DNA of 64,000 bases from Novosphingobium sp. HII-3 (GTDB lineage: Bacteria; Pseudomonadota; Alphaproteobacteria; Sphingomonadales; Sphingomonadaceae), in NCBI RefSeq assembly GCF_002916655.1, contig NZ_PPSM01000057.1:94432-158431 (forward strand). Direction: 5' to 3'. A program made the translations under genes and the position numbers. A model generated the notes under the pieces. The model saw only the letters and a list, made by a program, of their open reading frames with translations. It had not been told where the DNA came from and did not search any database. Below, piece after piece: positions 30,598 to 39,918 of this stretch (position 1 is its first letter; each line of letters starts with the position of its first letter).

Positions 30598-31194
30598 ATG
30601 CAGATCATCCTCCTGGAGCGCATCGAGAAGCTCGGCGCCATCGGCGACGTCGTCTCGGTCAAGGACGGTTACGCTCGTAACTACCTGCTTCCGAACAAGA
30701 AGGCCCTTCGCGCCAACGACGCGAACAAGAAGGTCTTCGAAGCCAACCGCGCCAAGATCGAGGCCGACAACGCAGAGCGCCGCACGGCCGCCGAAGCGCA
30801 GTCGGGCGACGTCGAAGGCAAGCAGATCGTCCTGATCCGCGCCTCGTCGAACTCGGGCCAGCTCTACGGTTCGGTCTCGGTCCGCGACATCGTCGACGGC
30901 CTGAACGAACAGGGCGCGAACGTGTCGAAGCAGATGATCGTGCTTGAGCGCCCGATCAAGACGCTCGGCATCTTCGACGTCAAGGTCAACCTGCACCCTG
31001 AAGTGTCGGTCAACGTCAAGGTGAACGTCGCGCGTTCGCCGGACGAAGCCGAACTGCAGTCGCAGGGCGTGGACGTGATGGCCGCGATGTTCGAACAGGA
31101 CGTCTCGGGCTTCACCGAAGCCTACGACCCGAACGCCGAACCCGGCGAGATCGCGGTCGAGGAAACCGAGGAAGAGGGCGAGGCTCAGGCCTGA
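30598..31194 (+). CDS. rplI: 50S ribosomal protein L9
   Basis: L9 lies at the base of the L1 stalk. The N-terminal RNA-binding domain (MQIILLERIEKLGAIGDVVS, then KDGYARNYLLPNKKAL) and the long linker helix are clear. At 198 residues it is about 50 longer than the E. coli protein; the extra part is a C-terminal acidic tail ending in VEETEEEGEAQA, which I think is common in this lineage. The gene ends the operon before a strong terminator. Confidence 0.98.
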   Translation: MQIILLERIEKLGAIGDVVSVKDGYARNYLLPNKKALRANDANKKVFEANRAKIEADNAERRTAAEAQSGDVEGKQIVLIRASSNSGQLYGSVSVRDIVDGLNEQGANVSKQMIVLERPIKTLGIFDVKVNLHPEVSVNVKVNVARSPDEAELQSQGVDVMAAMFEQDVSGFTEAYDPNAEPGEIAVEETEEEGEAQA

Positions 31195-31226
31195 TCCCTT
31201 CCCTTTCGGTACCGAAACGGATCAAG

Positions 31227-31259
31227 AGCCCTCGCTTCCTCGTGAAGCGGGGGCTTTTC
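31227..31259 (+). terminator. Rho-independent terminator of rpsF-rpsR-rplI
   Basis: AGCCCTCGCTTC (31227-31238) pairs with GAAGCGGGGGCT (31244-31255) over 12 positions including one G-T, with a CTCGT loop and a TTTT end. It lies 33 bases after the rplI stop. Confidence 0.92.
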
Positions 31260-31377
31260 CGTTCCGCCCTCGACAACTGCGGACGGCGGCAGACCGGCGA
31301 AGCTCACATGAGGGCGCAGGCGTCAGCACCGCGTCGTACTTTGTCCCTATTGCGCCCCAGTACGGAATGCGTAATAG

Positions 31378-32814
31378 ATGGACATGCAGAACATGAAAGC
31401 AACCCTCGCGGAATTGGTCCGCGTATATGAAGCCGCCGTTTCCACTCTCAAGGCCGACATCGCCGCCTTCGTTAAAAACGGCACTCTTCCCCCCGACGAT
31501 CGCCGCGCTGACCGCCTCTGGACTTACCCTGAGCTGCGCATCACCTATCGCGGTGTCGAACGTGCAGCCCCCGCATCGCGCGCTTTCGGCCGGCTCGAGG
31601 CGCCGGGAACCTACGTCACGACGGTCACACGCCCTCACCTCTTCGCCGATTACCTCGAGGAACAGCTCGCGCTGATCGAGGCGGAGTACGAGGTGGAATT
31701 CCAGGTGACGCGGTCGGCGCAGGAAATCCCCTTTCCGTATGTCCTTGAAGGGGTGGCGGTCGGTGCCGTCACGCCGCAGGAATTGGCCGCTCACTTCCCC
31801 AGTACCGAACTGGCGATGATCGGCGATGAGATCGCGGACGGCACCTTCCAGAGCGGTGAAGGCGAGCCGCATCCTCTGGCGCTGTTCGACGGCCTGCGTA
31901 CGGACTTCAGCCTTGCGCGCCTTGCGCACTACACCGGCACCAGTCCGGAGCATTGCCAACGCTTCGTCTTGTTCACCAACTACCATCGCTACGTGGACGA
32001 GTTCGTCGATTGGGCCGGAAAGCAGGTCGGATCGGACGGCTACGTTGCCTTGTCGGGCGCAGGTGGCCTCTATCTGGACGCGCCGGTCGACAACGCTCGT
32101 GCACGCCTCTCCGACACGGCATGGCGTCGGCACCAGATGCCGGCTTACCACCTGATCCGTGAGGATCGCTCGGGCATCACACTGGTCAACATCGGGGTCG
32201 GCCCCTCGAATGCGAAGACGATCACCGATCACCTCGCGGTCCTCAGGCCCGAAGCCTGGCTGATGATCGGCCACTGCGGCGGCCTGCGCGACAGCCAGCG
32301 CATCGGCGACTACGTGCTGGCGCACGCCTACCTTCGCGACGATCACGTTCTGGATCCGGTCCTGCCGCCGGAGATCCCGCTGCCCGCCATTGCCGAAGTC
32401 CAGCAGGCACTGGCACAGGCGGCAGAGATGGTCAGCGGCGGCGGTGGGGCAAACCTCAAGAAGCGCATGCGCACCGGCACCGTCGTCACGACGGACGACC
32501 GCAACTGGGAGCTGCGTTACACGGAATCTGCCAAGCGGTTCAGCCTTAGCCGGGCCATCGGCATCGACATGGAAAGCGCCACGATCAGCGCTCAGGGGTA
32601 TCGCTTCCGCGTCCCTTACGGCACGCTGCTCTGCGTCTCGGACAAGCCGCTTCATGGCGAGCTCAAGCTTCCCGGCCAGGCCAACCGCTTCTACGAGGAA
32701 GCGATCGCAAGCCATCTGAAGATCGGTCTCATTTCCTGCGACCTGCTGCGTGAACAGGGCGATCGGCTGCATTCGCGAAAGCTGCGCGCCTTCAACGAAC
32801 CGCCGTTCCGTTAA
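31378..32814 (+). CDS. amn: AMP nucleosidase
   Basis: Amn hydrolyses AMP to adenine and ribose 5-phosphate and so lowers the adenylate pool. The product (478 residues) has the N-terminal AMN-specific domain with TYPELRITYRG and RPHLFADYLEEQL, then the phosphorylase-like domain with VNIGVGPSNAKTITDHLAV, PEAWLMIGHCGGLRDSQ and IGIDMESATISAQGYRFRVP. I kept ATG at 31378; ATGs two and five codons later are possible and no start has a strong ribosome binding site. It is a single gene with its own terminator. Confidence 0.96.
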   Translation: MDMQNMKATLAELVRVYEAAVSTLKADIAAFVKNGTLPPDDRRADRLWTYPELRITYRGVERAAPASRAFGRLEAPGTYVTTVTRPHLFADYLEEQLALIEAEYEVEFQVTRSAQEIPFPYVLEGVAVGAVTPQELAAHFPSTELAMIGDEIADGTFQSGEGEPHPLALFDGLRTDFSLARLAHYTGTSPEHCQRFVLFTNYHRYVDEFVDWAGKQVGSDGYVALSGAGGLYLDAPVDNARARLSDTAWRRHQMPAYHLIREDRSGITLVNIGVGPSNAKTITDHLAVLRPEAWLMIGHCGGLRDSQRIGDYVLAHAYLRDDHVLDPVLPPEIPLPAIAEVQQALAQAAEMVSGGGGANLKKRMRTGTVVTTDDRNWELRYTESAKRFSLSRAIGIDMESATISAQGYRFRVPYGTLLCVSDKPLHGELKLPGQANRFYEEAIASHLKIGLISCDLLREQGDRLHSRKLRAFNEPPFR

Positions 32815-32832
32815 GAGCAGAGCCGCTGACAG

Positions 32833-32870
32833 GAAAAGACCCGCTCCACGAAAGTGAGGCGGGTCTTTTC
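32833..32870. terminator. Bidirectional terminator between amn and the M2 peptidase gene
   Basis: GAAAAGACCCGC (32833-32844) and GCGGGTCTTTTC (32859-32870) form a perfect 12-base stem with a 14-base loop. A-rich left and T-rich right flanks inside the stem suit termination in both directions. Confidence 0.92.
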
Positions 32871-32919
32871 GCAACCGAGGCCAGTGCGCGGTCAGCGCAC
32901 GCCGGCCGTTCGGCTGGTG

Positions 32920-34743
32920 TTACCAGCCGGAAGTCTCGCCCTTGTTCTGGGCGTCCAGCCACTTCTTGAGCGGTGCGAAGTAATCCAGCATCGGCTTGGC
33001 GCTCATCTTCGGCGATCCGGTGAAGACCTTGAGCGCTTCGGGCCAGGGCTTCGAACCGCCCATCTCCAGCATGGCATTCAGGCGTTCGCCCACCTTCTCG
33101 TCGCCATAGAAGCTGCACCGGTGCAGCGGGCCCTTCCACCCGGCCTGCTTGCACGCGGCCTGGTAGAACTGGAACTGCAGGATGCGCGCGAGGAAGTAGC
33201 GGGTGTACGGCGTATTGCCCGGGACGTGGTACTTGGCGCCCGCATCGAACGCGTCATCCGGCCGCGCGGTCGGCGGGGTGATCCCCTGGTAATCCAGCCG
33301 CATCTTCGTCCAGGCCTTGTTGTAGTCGGCGGGCTGGATGCTGCCATCGAAGATGTCCCAGCGGTAGCGGTCAATCATCAGCCCGAACGGGAGGAAGGCC
33401 ACCTTGTCCAGCGCCTGGCGCAGGAGCAGGCCGATATCCTTGTCCGCAGACGGCACCTTCGCTTGATCGAGCAGTCCGATCTGAACGAGGTACTGCGGCG
33501 TGATCGACAGGGCCACGAAGTCGCCGATAGCCTCATGGAAGCCGTCATTGGCGCCGCTCTGATAAAGGAACGGCTGCCGGTTATAGGCGCGCTGGTAGTA
33601 ATTGTGTCCCAGCTCGTGGTGAATGGTAACGAAGTCGTCCGCATTCACCTTGGTGCACATCTTGATGCGGATGTCGTCCTTGTTGTCGACGTTCCAGGCC
33701 GAGGCGTGGCAGATCACCTCCCGATCCGCGGGCTTGGTGATCATCGAGCGCGTCCAGAACGTGTCCGGAAGGGGATCGAAGCCGAGCGAGGAGTAAAACC
33801 GTTCGCCGGTCTTCACCATGTCGACGGGCGTCCTGTTCTGAGCCTTTAGCAGATCGCCGATGTCGTAGCCCAGGTCACCCGCCCCAGCCGGAGCGACGAG
33901 CGGGTAGATATTACCCCACTCCTGCGCCCACATATTGCCGAGCAGGTCCGCGCGGATCGGGCCGGTGCGGGGCTGCACGGCATCGCCGTACTTCTCGTTC
34001 AGCTTGCGTCGAACGTAGGTGTGAAGCGCGAGGTAGAGAGGCTTCGTTTCGTTCCAGAGGCGCTGCGTTTCGGCCGCGAAGGCTTCTGGCGTCATGTCGT
34101 AGCCCGAGCGCCACATGGCGCCCACGTCCGCGAAGCCGAGCTCCTTCGCGCCCTGATTCGCCATTCCCACCATCTTGACGTAGTCCGCCTTCATCGGCTT
34201 GCCGACATTGTCGTGCCAGCTGGTCCACATCTCCGAGAGCTGGGCGGGCGTCCGCTCCGTATTGCCCATTTCGGCTTCGATGTCCGACCCGTTGATCGGC
34301 TTCCCGTCCAGCGTGCCCCGACCCTTGCCGTAAGTGGAGGAGAGGCGAGTGGTGATTTCGCTCAGTTCGGCAGCGGCCCCCGGTGAGGAGGAGGCGGGAA
34401 CGACGATGCTCTGCTGCAGGATGTGCAGCTTGCGCGCCACATCCGCGTCCAGTCCGCCCACTTTGGCGAACTTCGCTGCGTCCACCGCGTACTGCACCTG
34501 CTTTTCAGTCATCAGGCCGTTTGCCTTGGCGGCAAGGGCGTCCGTGTCCTCATTGATGTAGGTGGCGTTCACCCAGCTCGCGCGGGCGGTGTCGATGGAA
34601 AAGTCGAACAGGTCTTTTTCGGCAGCGGCGACGAACTGGGCAGCACCCTCGGCCGTCAGCGGATATTCTTCGGCGTGTGCCGGCAGAGCGGCAAAGGACA
34701 GGCCGGCAGCAAGCGCGGCCAGGGCAATTGAAGCGAACTTCAT
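32920..34743 (-). CDS. M2 family (ACE-like) peptidyl-dipeptidase, secreted
   Basis: M2 enzymes are zinc dipeptidyl carboxypeptidases related to angiotensin-converting enzyme. From ATG at 34743 (AAGG 11 bases upstream) the 607-residue protein has a signal peptide (IALAALAAGLSFAALPAHA), so it is periplasmic or secreted. The zinc site is H376-E377-x-x-H380 in IHHELGHNYYQRAY with third ligand E404 in GFHEAIGDFVAL; the 24-residue gap H380-E404 equals that of mammalian ACE. A reading extended to 35058 runs into the neighbouring gene and is not needed. Natural substrates in bacteria are not known. Confidence 0.95.
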   Translation of the reverse strand: MKFASIALAALAAGLSFAALPAHAEEYPLTAEGAAQFVAAAEKDLFDFSIDTARASWVNATYINEDTDALAAKANGLMTEKQVQYAVDAAKFAKVGGLDADVARKLHILQQSIVVPASSSPGAAAELSEITTRLSSTYGKGRGTLDGKPINGSDIEAEMGNTERTPAQLSEMWTSWHDNVGKPMKADYVKMVGMANQGAKELGFADVGAMWRSGYDMTPEAFAAETQRLWNETKPLYLALHTYVRRKLNEKYGDAVQPRTGPIRADLLGNMWAQEWGNIYPLVAPAGAGDLGYDIGDLLKAQNRTPVDMVKTGERFYSSLGFDPLPDTFWTRSMITKPADREVICHASAWNVDNKDDIRIKMCTKVNADDFVTIHHELGHNYYQRAYNRQPFLYQSGANDGFHEAIGDFVALSITPQYLVQIGLLDQAKVPSADKDIGLLLRQALDKVAFLPFGLMIDRYRWDIFDGSIQPADYNKAWTKMRLDYQGITPPTARPDDAFDAGAKYHVPGNTPYTRYFLARILQFQFYQAACKQAGWKGPLHRCSFYGDEKVGERLNAMLEMGGSKPWPEALKVFTGSPKMSAKPMLDYFAPLKKWLDAQNKGETSGW

Positions 34744-34828
34744 GATGGGGACCTTCTCGACTTCGTGATGGCCGCAGACTAGCTTCTCGTCCGTGCCGAT
34801 CAACCGGGCGAGCCGGTTTCCCAAACAC

Positions 34829-35587
34829 TTATTCGAGAAAGTTCGCGATTGCCCGGCCGAAGTCCTTGAAGGTGACCGACGACATATGGTTTCCGGGCAC
34901 CTGGGCATAAGTGCCCGAAGGAAGCGCTGCGGCCAGTTCGGGTGCGGAACCGTTGTCCTGGTCGTCGGCACCGCAGACACAGAGCGTGGGCATGCCGATC
35001 TGCGCCAGGGCCTCCTGCTTCGTGTCGTCGACGGACCCGAGGAGGAGCCGCGCGGCAACCCGGTCGATCTTCATGGACTTCATGAACGCCTGCGCGACGA
35101 ACGCCTTGTCGCCACGCTCGATGGTGCCGAACCGGTCGATGGCATCCACGAAGTGAGCACTGCGCCTCGCCCAGCCCGACAGGCCGGTAAGCCCCATGCC
35201 GCCCAGGACGAGCCTGCGCGGCGTCAGACCGGCCAGCACTCCGCGAACGGCCGTTCGCGCCCCCAGTGAGAACCCGCCGAGGTCATAACTGGAAAGGCCC
35301 AACTCAGCGACGACCACCTGAAGGTCGCGCACAAGGACATCGGACGGGTAGGCCGCAGGATCGTGCGGGGCGTCGCTCTCCCCATGTGCCCGCAGGTCAG
35401 GCATGATCACGTCGAAGCCGGCGCCGGCGAGAATGGCGGCGTTGCCGAACTTGATCCAGTTCACCTGCGCGCTTGAGAACAGGCCATGGAGGAGCAACAA
35501 CGGCCGCCCACCCACGTCGCCCGTTCTGTGCACGGCGAGCTTCGCGCCGCCGAAACCCTCAACGAAGGTGGTCTGGATGTCTGTCAC
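34829..35587 (-). CDS. Alpha/beta-fold hydrolase
   Basis: The 252-residue protein has a typical alpha/beta-hydrolase sequence: LLLLHGLFSS (oxyanion loop), DVIMPDLRAHGESDAP, the nucleophile elbow GGFSLGAR (serine about 107), an acid in VCGADDQDNG and a catalytic histidine in VPGNHMSSV. The start is GTG at 35587. It has no signal peptide. The M2 peptidase gene begins 85 bases downstream on the same strand, so co-transcription is possible. Substrate is unknown. Confidence 0.85.
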   Translation of the reverse strand: MTDIQTTFVEGFGGAKLAVHRTGDVGGRPLLLLHGLFSSAQVNWIKFGNAAILAGAGFDVIMPDLRAHGESDAPHDPAAYPSDVLVRDLQVVVAELGLSSYDLGGFSLGARTAVRGVLAGLTPRRLVLGGMGLTGLSGWARRSAHFVDAIDRFGTIERGDKAFVAQAFMKSMKIDRVAARLLLGSVDDTKQEALAQIGMPTLCVCGADDQDNGSAPELAAALPSGTYAQVPGNHMSSVTFKDFGRAIANFLE

Positions 35588-35668
35588 GGAAAACTCACTT
35601 GCGCGGCGTCATCGGAAACGAAGAAGGCAAAAGGCGGCGGCCCGCAGCGGACTGTACGCCGCGAGCAC

Positions 35669-36694
35669 TCAACCCTTCTGGAGGTGCCGGCGCCCGAGCA
35701 ACTCGGCAATCTGCACCGCATTGAGCGCCGCGCCCTTGCGAAGGTTGTCCGACACGCACCACAGCGCGAGACCATTCTCCACGGTGGAGTCTTCCCGCAC
35801 GCGGCTGACATACGTCGCACCATCGCCCACCGCCTCGACCGGGGTGACGTAACCACCGTCCTCCCGCTTGTCGATCAGCATCACGCCCGGAGCCTCGCGC
35901 AGGATTTCCTGCGCCTCCTCGGCGCTGATCTCCTCCTCGAACTCGACGTTAAGCGCTTCGGAGTGGCCGACGAACACCGGCACCCGCACGCAAGTGGCCT
36001 GGACCTTGATCTTGGGGTCGAGGATCTTTTTCGTCTCGACCACCATCTTCCACTCTTCCTTGGTGGAACCGTCGTCGAGGAAGACGTCGATGTGCGGGAT
36101 CACGTTGAACGCGATCTGCTTGCTGAACTTGCGCGGCTCCACCTGATCGCCCACGAAGATGGCACGGCTCTGCTCGAACAGTTCGTCCATGCCGCCCTTG
36201 CCCGCGCCTGAAACCGACTGGTACGTGGCGACAACGACACGCTTGATCCGCGCCTTGTCGTGCAACGGCTTCAACGCGACGACCATCTGCGCGGTGGAGC
36301 AGTTGGGATTGGCGATGATGTTGCGCACGGTGTATCCGTCAATCGCTTCCGGGTTCACTTCCGGCACCACCAGCGGCACGTCCGGGTCCATGCGATAAAG
36401 CGAAGAGTTGTCGATCACCACGCAACCCTGCGCTGCGGCTTTCGGAGCATAGACCTTGGTCGCGGCGGATCCGGCGGCGAAAAGAGCCATGTCCCAGCCG
36501 GTGAAGTCGAAATGCTCGAGGTTCTTGACCTTGAGCATGCGGCCGGTTTCCCCATACTCGACTTCCGAGCCGACCGAGCGCGAGGACGCGACAGCGGCAA
36601 TCTCATCGGCCGGAAATTCCCGCTCAGCTAGGATGTTGAGCATTTCGCGCCCGACATTTCCCGTCGCGCCGACGACGACAACCCGGTAACCCAT
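35669..36694 (-). CDS. asd: Aspartate-semialdehyde dehydrogenase
   Basis: Asd reduces aspartyl phosphate to the semialdehyde that leads to lysine, diaminopimelate, threonine and methionine. It has VVGATGNVGREMLNIL at the N-terminus, SSRSVGSEV, the active-site cysteine C132 in IIANPNCSTAQMV, and the histidine-bearing GHSEALNVEFE block near the C-terminus. I chose ATG at 36694, with AAAGGA 7 bases upstream, over TTG at 36700. Length is 341. Confidence 0.97.
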   Translation of the reverse strand: MGYRVVVVGATGNVGREMLNILAEREFPADEIAAVASSRSVGSEVEYGETGRMLKVKNLEHFDFTGWDMALFAAGSAATKVYAPKAAAQGCVVIDNSSLYRMDPDVPLVVPEVNPEAIDGYTVRNIIANPNCSTAQMVVALKPLHDKARIKRVVVATYQSVSGAGKGGMDELFEQSRAIFVGDQVEPRKFSKQIAFNVIPHIDVFLDDGSTKEEWKMVVETKKILDPKIKVQATCVRVPVFVGHSEALNVEFEEEISAEEAQEILREAPGVMLIDKREDGGYVTPVEAVGDGATYVSRVREDSTVENGLALWCVSDNLRKGAALNAVQIAELLGRRHLQKG

Positions 36695-36843
36695 GATCAA
36701 TTCCTTTGAAAACGCGCCCTGAAGCGACGGGCAAGATTATGCGAGGGTGCTATCCCGCTCCCCCGGTCCGGGCAAGAACCCGGATCCCGGAGCTTCGTCC
36801 CGGGGGCGGGCCTTCTCCTTGCAGGAGAAGGCCCGCCAGCCGG

Positions 36844-39330
36844 TCAGTGTGCAGTCGCAGCCGGCGAATGGGCGTGAGCCGGCGCCGCGGCAAGTTCGTC
36901 CGCTTCGGTCCACTCGATCGCGGTGAGCGGTTCCGTCAGCGCCTTGGCGAGAACCTCGTCCACGTGCGCGACGGGAATGATCTCCAGACCCTGCTTCACA
37001 TTGTCCGGTATCTCAGCGAGATCCTTGCGGTTCTCTTCGGGGATCAGGACCGTGGTGATGCCGCCACGGAGCGCCGCCAGAAGCTTCTCCTTCAGGCCAC
37101 CGATCGGCAGGACGCGGCCGCGCAGGGTCACTTCACCCGTCATCGCCACGTCCTTGCGGACGGCATTGCCGGTCAGCGTGGAGACGATCGAAGTGACCAT
37201 GCCGATTCCCGCCGAAGGACCATCCTTGGGCACCGCGCCTTCAGGCAGGTGGATGTGGATGTCCTTCTTGTGAAACACGCTGGGCTTGATGCCATAGGCC
37301 GGAGCCCGGGCGCGCACGAAGCTGAACGCGGTCTGGATGGACTCGTTCATGACGTCGCCCAGCTTGCCGGTCGCCTTGATGTTGCCCTTGCCGGGAACGG
37401 TGACGCTTTCGATGGTGAGCAGTTCACCGCCCACCTCCGTCCACGCGAGGCCAGTTACGGCGCCGACCTGGTGCTCTTCTTCGCCCACGCCGTGGCGGAA
37501 CTTGCGCACACCGGCGAACTCCGCCAGATTCTCCGGCGTGATCGTGACCTGCGTAGCCTTACCCTCGAGGATCTGGCGCAGCGACTTGCGGGCCAGGCGC
37601 GCGATTTCGCGTTCAAGGGTCCGTACGCCGGCTTCCCGGGTGTAGTAGCGGATGAGATCGCGCAGGCCCGCTTCCGTAAGCGTGAACTCGCTGGCCTTCA
37701 GTCCGTGCGCCTCAACCTGTTTGCGGATCAGGTGGCGTTCGGCAATCTCGACCTTCTCGTCCTCGGTGTAACCTTCGAGGCGGATGATCTCCATGCGGTC
37801 CAGCAGCGGCTGCGGCAGGTTCAGGCTGTTCGCGGTGCAGACGAACATCACGTCCGACAGATCGATGTCGAGTTCCAGATAGTGGTCCTGGAACTTTGCG
37901 TTCTGTTCGGGGTCCAGCACTTCGAGCAGCGCCGACGCCGGATCGCCGCGGAAGTCCTGGCCCAGCTTGTCGATCTCGTCGAGCAGGAACAGCGGGTTGG
38001 ACTTGCCCGCCTTGCGCAGGTTCGTCACGATCTTGCCCGGCAGCGAGCCGATGTAGGTGCGGCGGTGACCGCGAATCTCGGCCTCGTCGCGCACGCCGCC
38101 CAGCGACTGCCGGATGAACTCGCGGCCCGTCGCCTTGGCGATCGACTTGCCCAGCGAGGTCTTGCCGACGCCCGGAGGGCCGACGAGGCACAGGATCGGC
38201 CCCTTCAGCTTGTTGGTTCGCGCCTGCACGGCCAGATACTCGACGATGCGGTCCTTGACCTTGTCGAGCGCGTAGTGATCGGCGTCCAGAATCGTCTGCG
38301 CTTCGGAAATGTCGCGCTTCAGCTTGCTCTTCTTGCCCCAGGGTAGGCCGAGCAGCACGTCGAGGTAGTTGCGGATGACCGTCGCCTCGGCGCTCATCGG
38401 CTGCATCGACTTGAGCTTCTTCAGCTCGGTCGTCGCCTTTTCCTTGGCTTCCTTGGAGAGCTTGGTCTTCTCGATGCGTTCGGCCAGTTCCTGAAGCTCG
38501 TTGGCCTCGTCGCCCTCGCCGCCACCCAGCTCGGACTGGATCGCCTTGAGCTGCTCGTTGAGGTAATACTCGCGCTGGGTCTTTTCCATCTGGCGCTTTA
38601 CGCGGCCGCGAATCTTGCGCTCTACCTGCAGGACACCGAGTTCGCCCTCCATGAACGAGTAGACCATTTCCAGGCGCTTGAGCGGGTCCGTCTCGGAGAG
38701 GACCGCCTGCTTGTCGGACACCTTGGCCGAAAGCTGCGCGGCGACAGTATCGGCCAGCTTCGCCGCATCCTCGATGTCGCCCAGCTGTTCGCCCGCGTCC
38801 TGGCTCAGCTTCTTGTTGAGCTTGGCGTATTCGTTGAACTGGTCGACGACTGTGCGCATCATCGCCGCGACTTCGGTGCCCTCTGCTTCGGCCGGCTCGA
38901 TCGGCTCGACGCCGGCCACCAGCATTTCGCCGTCTTCGGTCTGTTCCGGGCGCAGCGTTTCGAGCCGGGCGCGGTCCTGCCCTTCGACAAGCACGCGGAC
39001 GGTGCCGTCAGGAAGCTTCAGCAGTTGCAGGACACTGGCAATCACACCCGTATCGTACAGGTCATCCCGATCGGGATCGTCGCAACCGGGATCAAGCTGC
39101 GCCAGCAGGAAGATGTCCTTGTCGCCCGCCATCGCGGCTTCAAGCGCGGCGACCGATTTTTCACGACCGACAAAGAGGGGCACGACCATGCCCGGAAAAA
39201 CGACGATGTCACGCAGCGGCAGAAGCGGAAGCAGGTTCAAAGCGGTATCCAGTTCATCACGCACAGGGGACTGCTTGAAGCCTCCCCCGGCTCTTCGGGC
39301 AGGATATGGGGTGTTTGAGCAGCCTTGCAA
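36844..39330 (-). CDS. lon: ATP-dependent Lon protease
   Basis: Lon degrades misfolded and regulatory proteins. Domains in order are the N-terminal substrate domain ([20 protein letters not shown]), a coiled-coil region, the AAA+ module with [12 protein letters not shown] and the Walker B text FLLDEIDKL, and the protease domain with the catalytic serine in [11 protein letters not shown] (S706 in this numbering) and lysine in the following [11 protein letters not shown] segment. The start is uncertain: TTG at 39330 gives 828 residues, while GTG at 39264 gives a more typical N-terminus; neither has ideal spacing to a Shine-Dalgarno sequence. The leader is odd (see 39343-39420). Confidence 0.96.
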   Translation of the reverse strand: MQGCSNTPYPARRAGGGFKQSPVRDELDTALNLLPLLPLRDIVVFPGMVVPLFVGREKSVAALEAAMAGDKDIFLLAQLDPGCDDPDRDDLYDTGVIASVLQLLKLPDGTVRVLVEGQDRARLETLRPEQTEDGEMLVAGVEPIEPAEAEGTEVAAMMRTVVDQFNEYAKLNKKLSQDAGEQLGDIEDAAKLADTVAAQLSAKVSDKQAVLSETDPLKRLEMVYSFMEGELGVLQVERKIRGRVKRQMEKTQREYYLNEQLKAIQSELGGGEGDEANELQELAERIEKTKLSKEAKEKATTELKKLKSMQPMSAEATVIRNYLDVLLGLPWGKKSKLKRDISEAQTILDADHYALDKVKDRIVEYLAVQARTNKLKGPILCLVGPPGVGKTSLGKSIAKATGREFIRQSLGGVRDEAEIRGHRRTYIGSLPGKIVTNLRKAGKSNPLFLLDEIDKLGQDFRGDPASALLEVLDPEQNAKFQDHYLELDIDLSDVMFVCTANSLNLPQPLLDRMEIIRLEGYTEDEKVEIAERHLIRKQVEAHGLKASEFTLTEAGLRDLIRYYTREAGVRTLEREIARLARKSLRQILEGKATQVTITPENLAEFAGVRKFRHGVGEEEHQVGAVTGLAWTEVGGELLTIESVTVPGKGNIKATGKLGDVMNESIQTAFSFVRARAPAYGIKPSVFHKKDIHIHLPEGAVPKDGPSAGIGMVTSIVSTLTGNAVRKDVAMTGEVTLRGRVLPIGGLKEKLLAALRGGITTVLIPEENRKDLAEIPDNVKQGLEIIPVAHVDEVLAKALTEPLTAIEWTEADELAAAPAHAHSPAATAH

Positions 39331-39369
39331 TCTCTTCTAGCCGAAAGGAGGTGGAAACCGGTGCGCCCG

Positions 39370-39420
39370 CTGCAGGTATTTCTGCAGTGCCTTTACGGAA
39401 GGCATTCTCCCAACTGGGAA
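39370..39420. promoter_or_regulatory. Three abutting stem-loops in the lon-ybaB gap
   Basis: CTGCAG/CTGCAG (39370-39375 with 39382-39387), TGCCTT/AAGGCA (39388-39393 with 39399-39404) and TCCC/GGGA (39408-39411 with 39416-39419) follow each other with almost no spacing. A 9-base sequence, AAAGGAGGT on the plus strand (ACCTCCTTT on the minus strand, 39344-39352), lies beside them. On the minus strand this is the lon leader; on the plus strand it would be a ribosome binding site for a GTG at 39361. Further hairpins at 39503-39517 and 39526-39552 lie toward ybaB. Confidence 0.45.
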
Positions 39421-39525
39421 ATACGGTCCGTTTTCCTGTACTTGCCTCCATCCCGCGGGACCCCGCTCGTCTCCGGCTCCGCAGCGTACGCCGAGCCCGA
39501 CAACCGGCATCGCCGGTACGAACAA

Positions 39526-39552
39526 GCCCGACCCGGACAATGCCGGGCGGGC
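39526..39552 (-). terminator. Candidate terminator downstream of ybaB
   Basis: GCCC...CCCGG (39526-39536) pairs with CCGGG...GGGC (39543-39552) with a small internal mismatch. Read on the minus strand it is followed by TTGTTCG. It lies 30 bases after the ybaB stop, so dnaX-ybaB transcription probably ends before lon. Confidence 0.5.
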
Positions 39553-39581
39553 TCGTCGCATCACAGTCCAGCCCTCAGCGA

Positions 39582-39917
39582 TCAGAAAGGCATCTTGAAG
39601 CCCGGCGGCAGGCCCATGCCCTGCTGCGCCTTGGCCATCTCCTCGTTGGCTACGGAGTCGGCCTTCACGCGCGCATCGTTGTAAGCGGCAGCGACAAGGT
39701 CCTCCAGGATCGGCTTCTCGCCGGGAACCATCAGGCTATCATCGATCGAAACGCCGATGACCCGCCCCTTGGCCGAACAGCGGATCTTGACCAGGCCGCC
39801 GCCCGAAAGCCCTTCCACCTCGATCTGGTCGAGCTTGCCCTGGGTTTCGGTCATCTGCTTCTGGATGGTCTCGGCCGCCTGCTGCGCCGCCTTGATCATC
39901 TCTTCCATGGACTTCAT
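39582..39917 (-). CDS. ybaB: YbaB/EbfC family nucleoid-associated protein
   Basis: YbaB/EbfC proteins are small dimeric DNA-binding proteins found next to dnaX in many bacteria. From ATG at 39917 the product has 111 residues with MKSMEEMIKAAQQAAETIQK, GLVKIRCSAKGRVIGVSID, LEDLVAAAYNDARVKAD and a Met/Gly/Pro-rich tail ending in GLPPGFKMPF. The start is one base after the dnaX stop (TGA-G-ATG), so the genes are co-translated. Confidence 0.96.
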   Translation of the reverse strand: MKSMEEMIKAAQQAAETIQKQMTETQGKLDQIEVEGLSGGGLVKIRCSAKGRVIGVSIDDSLMVPGEKPILEDLVAAAYNDARVKADSVANEEMAKAQQGMGLPPGFKMPF

Positions 39918-39918
39918 C

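Noticed and set aside
39257..39451. 64-codon minus-strand frame across the lon leader
   Set aside because: Overlaps the lon start in another frame and lacks a ribosome binding site; its codons coincide with the stem-loops. Kept only as part of the leader finding.
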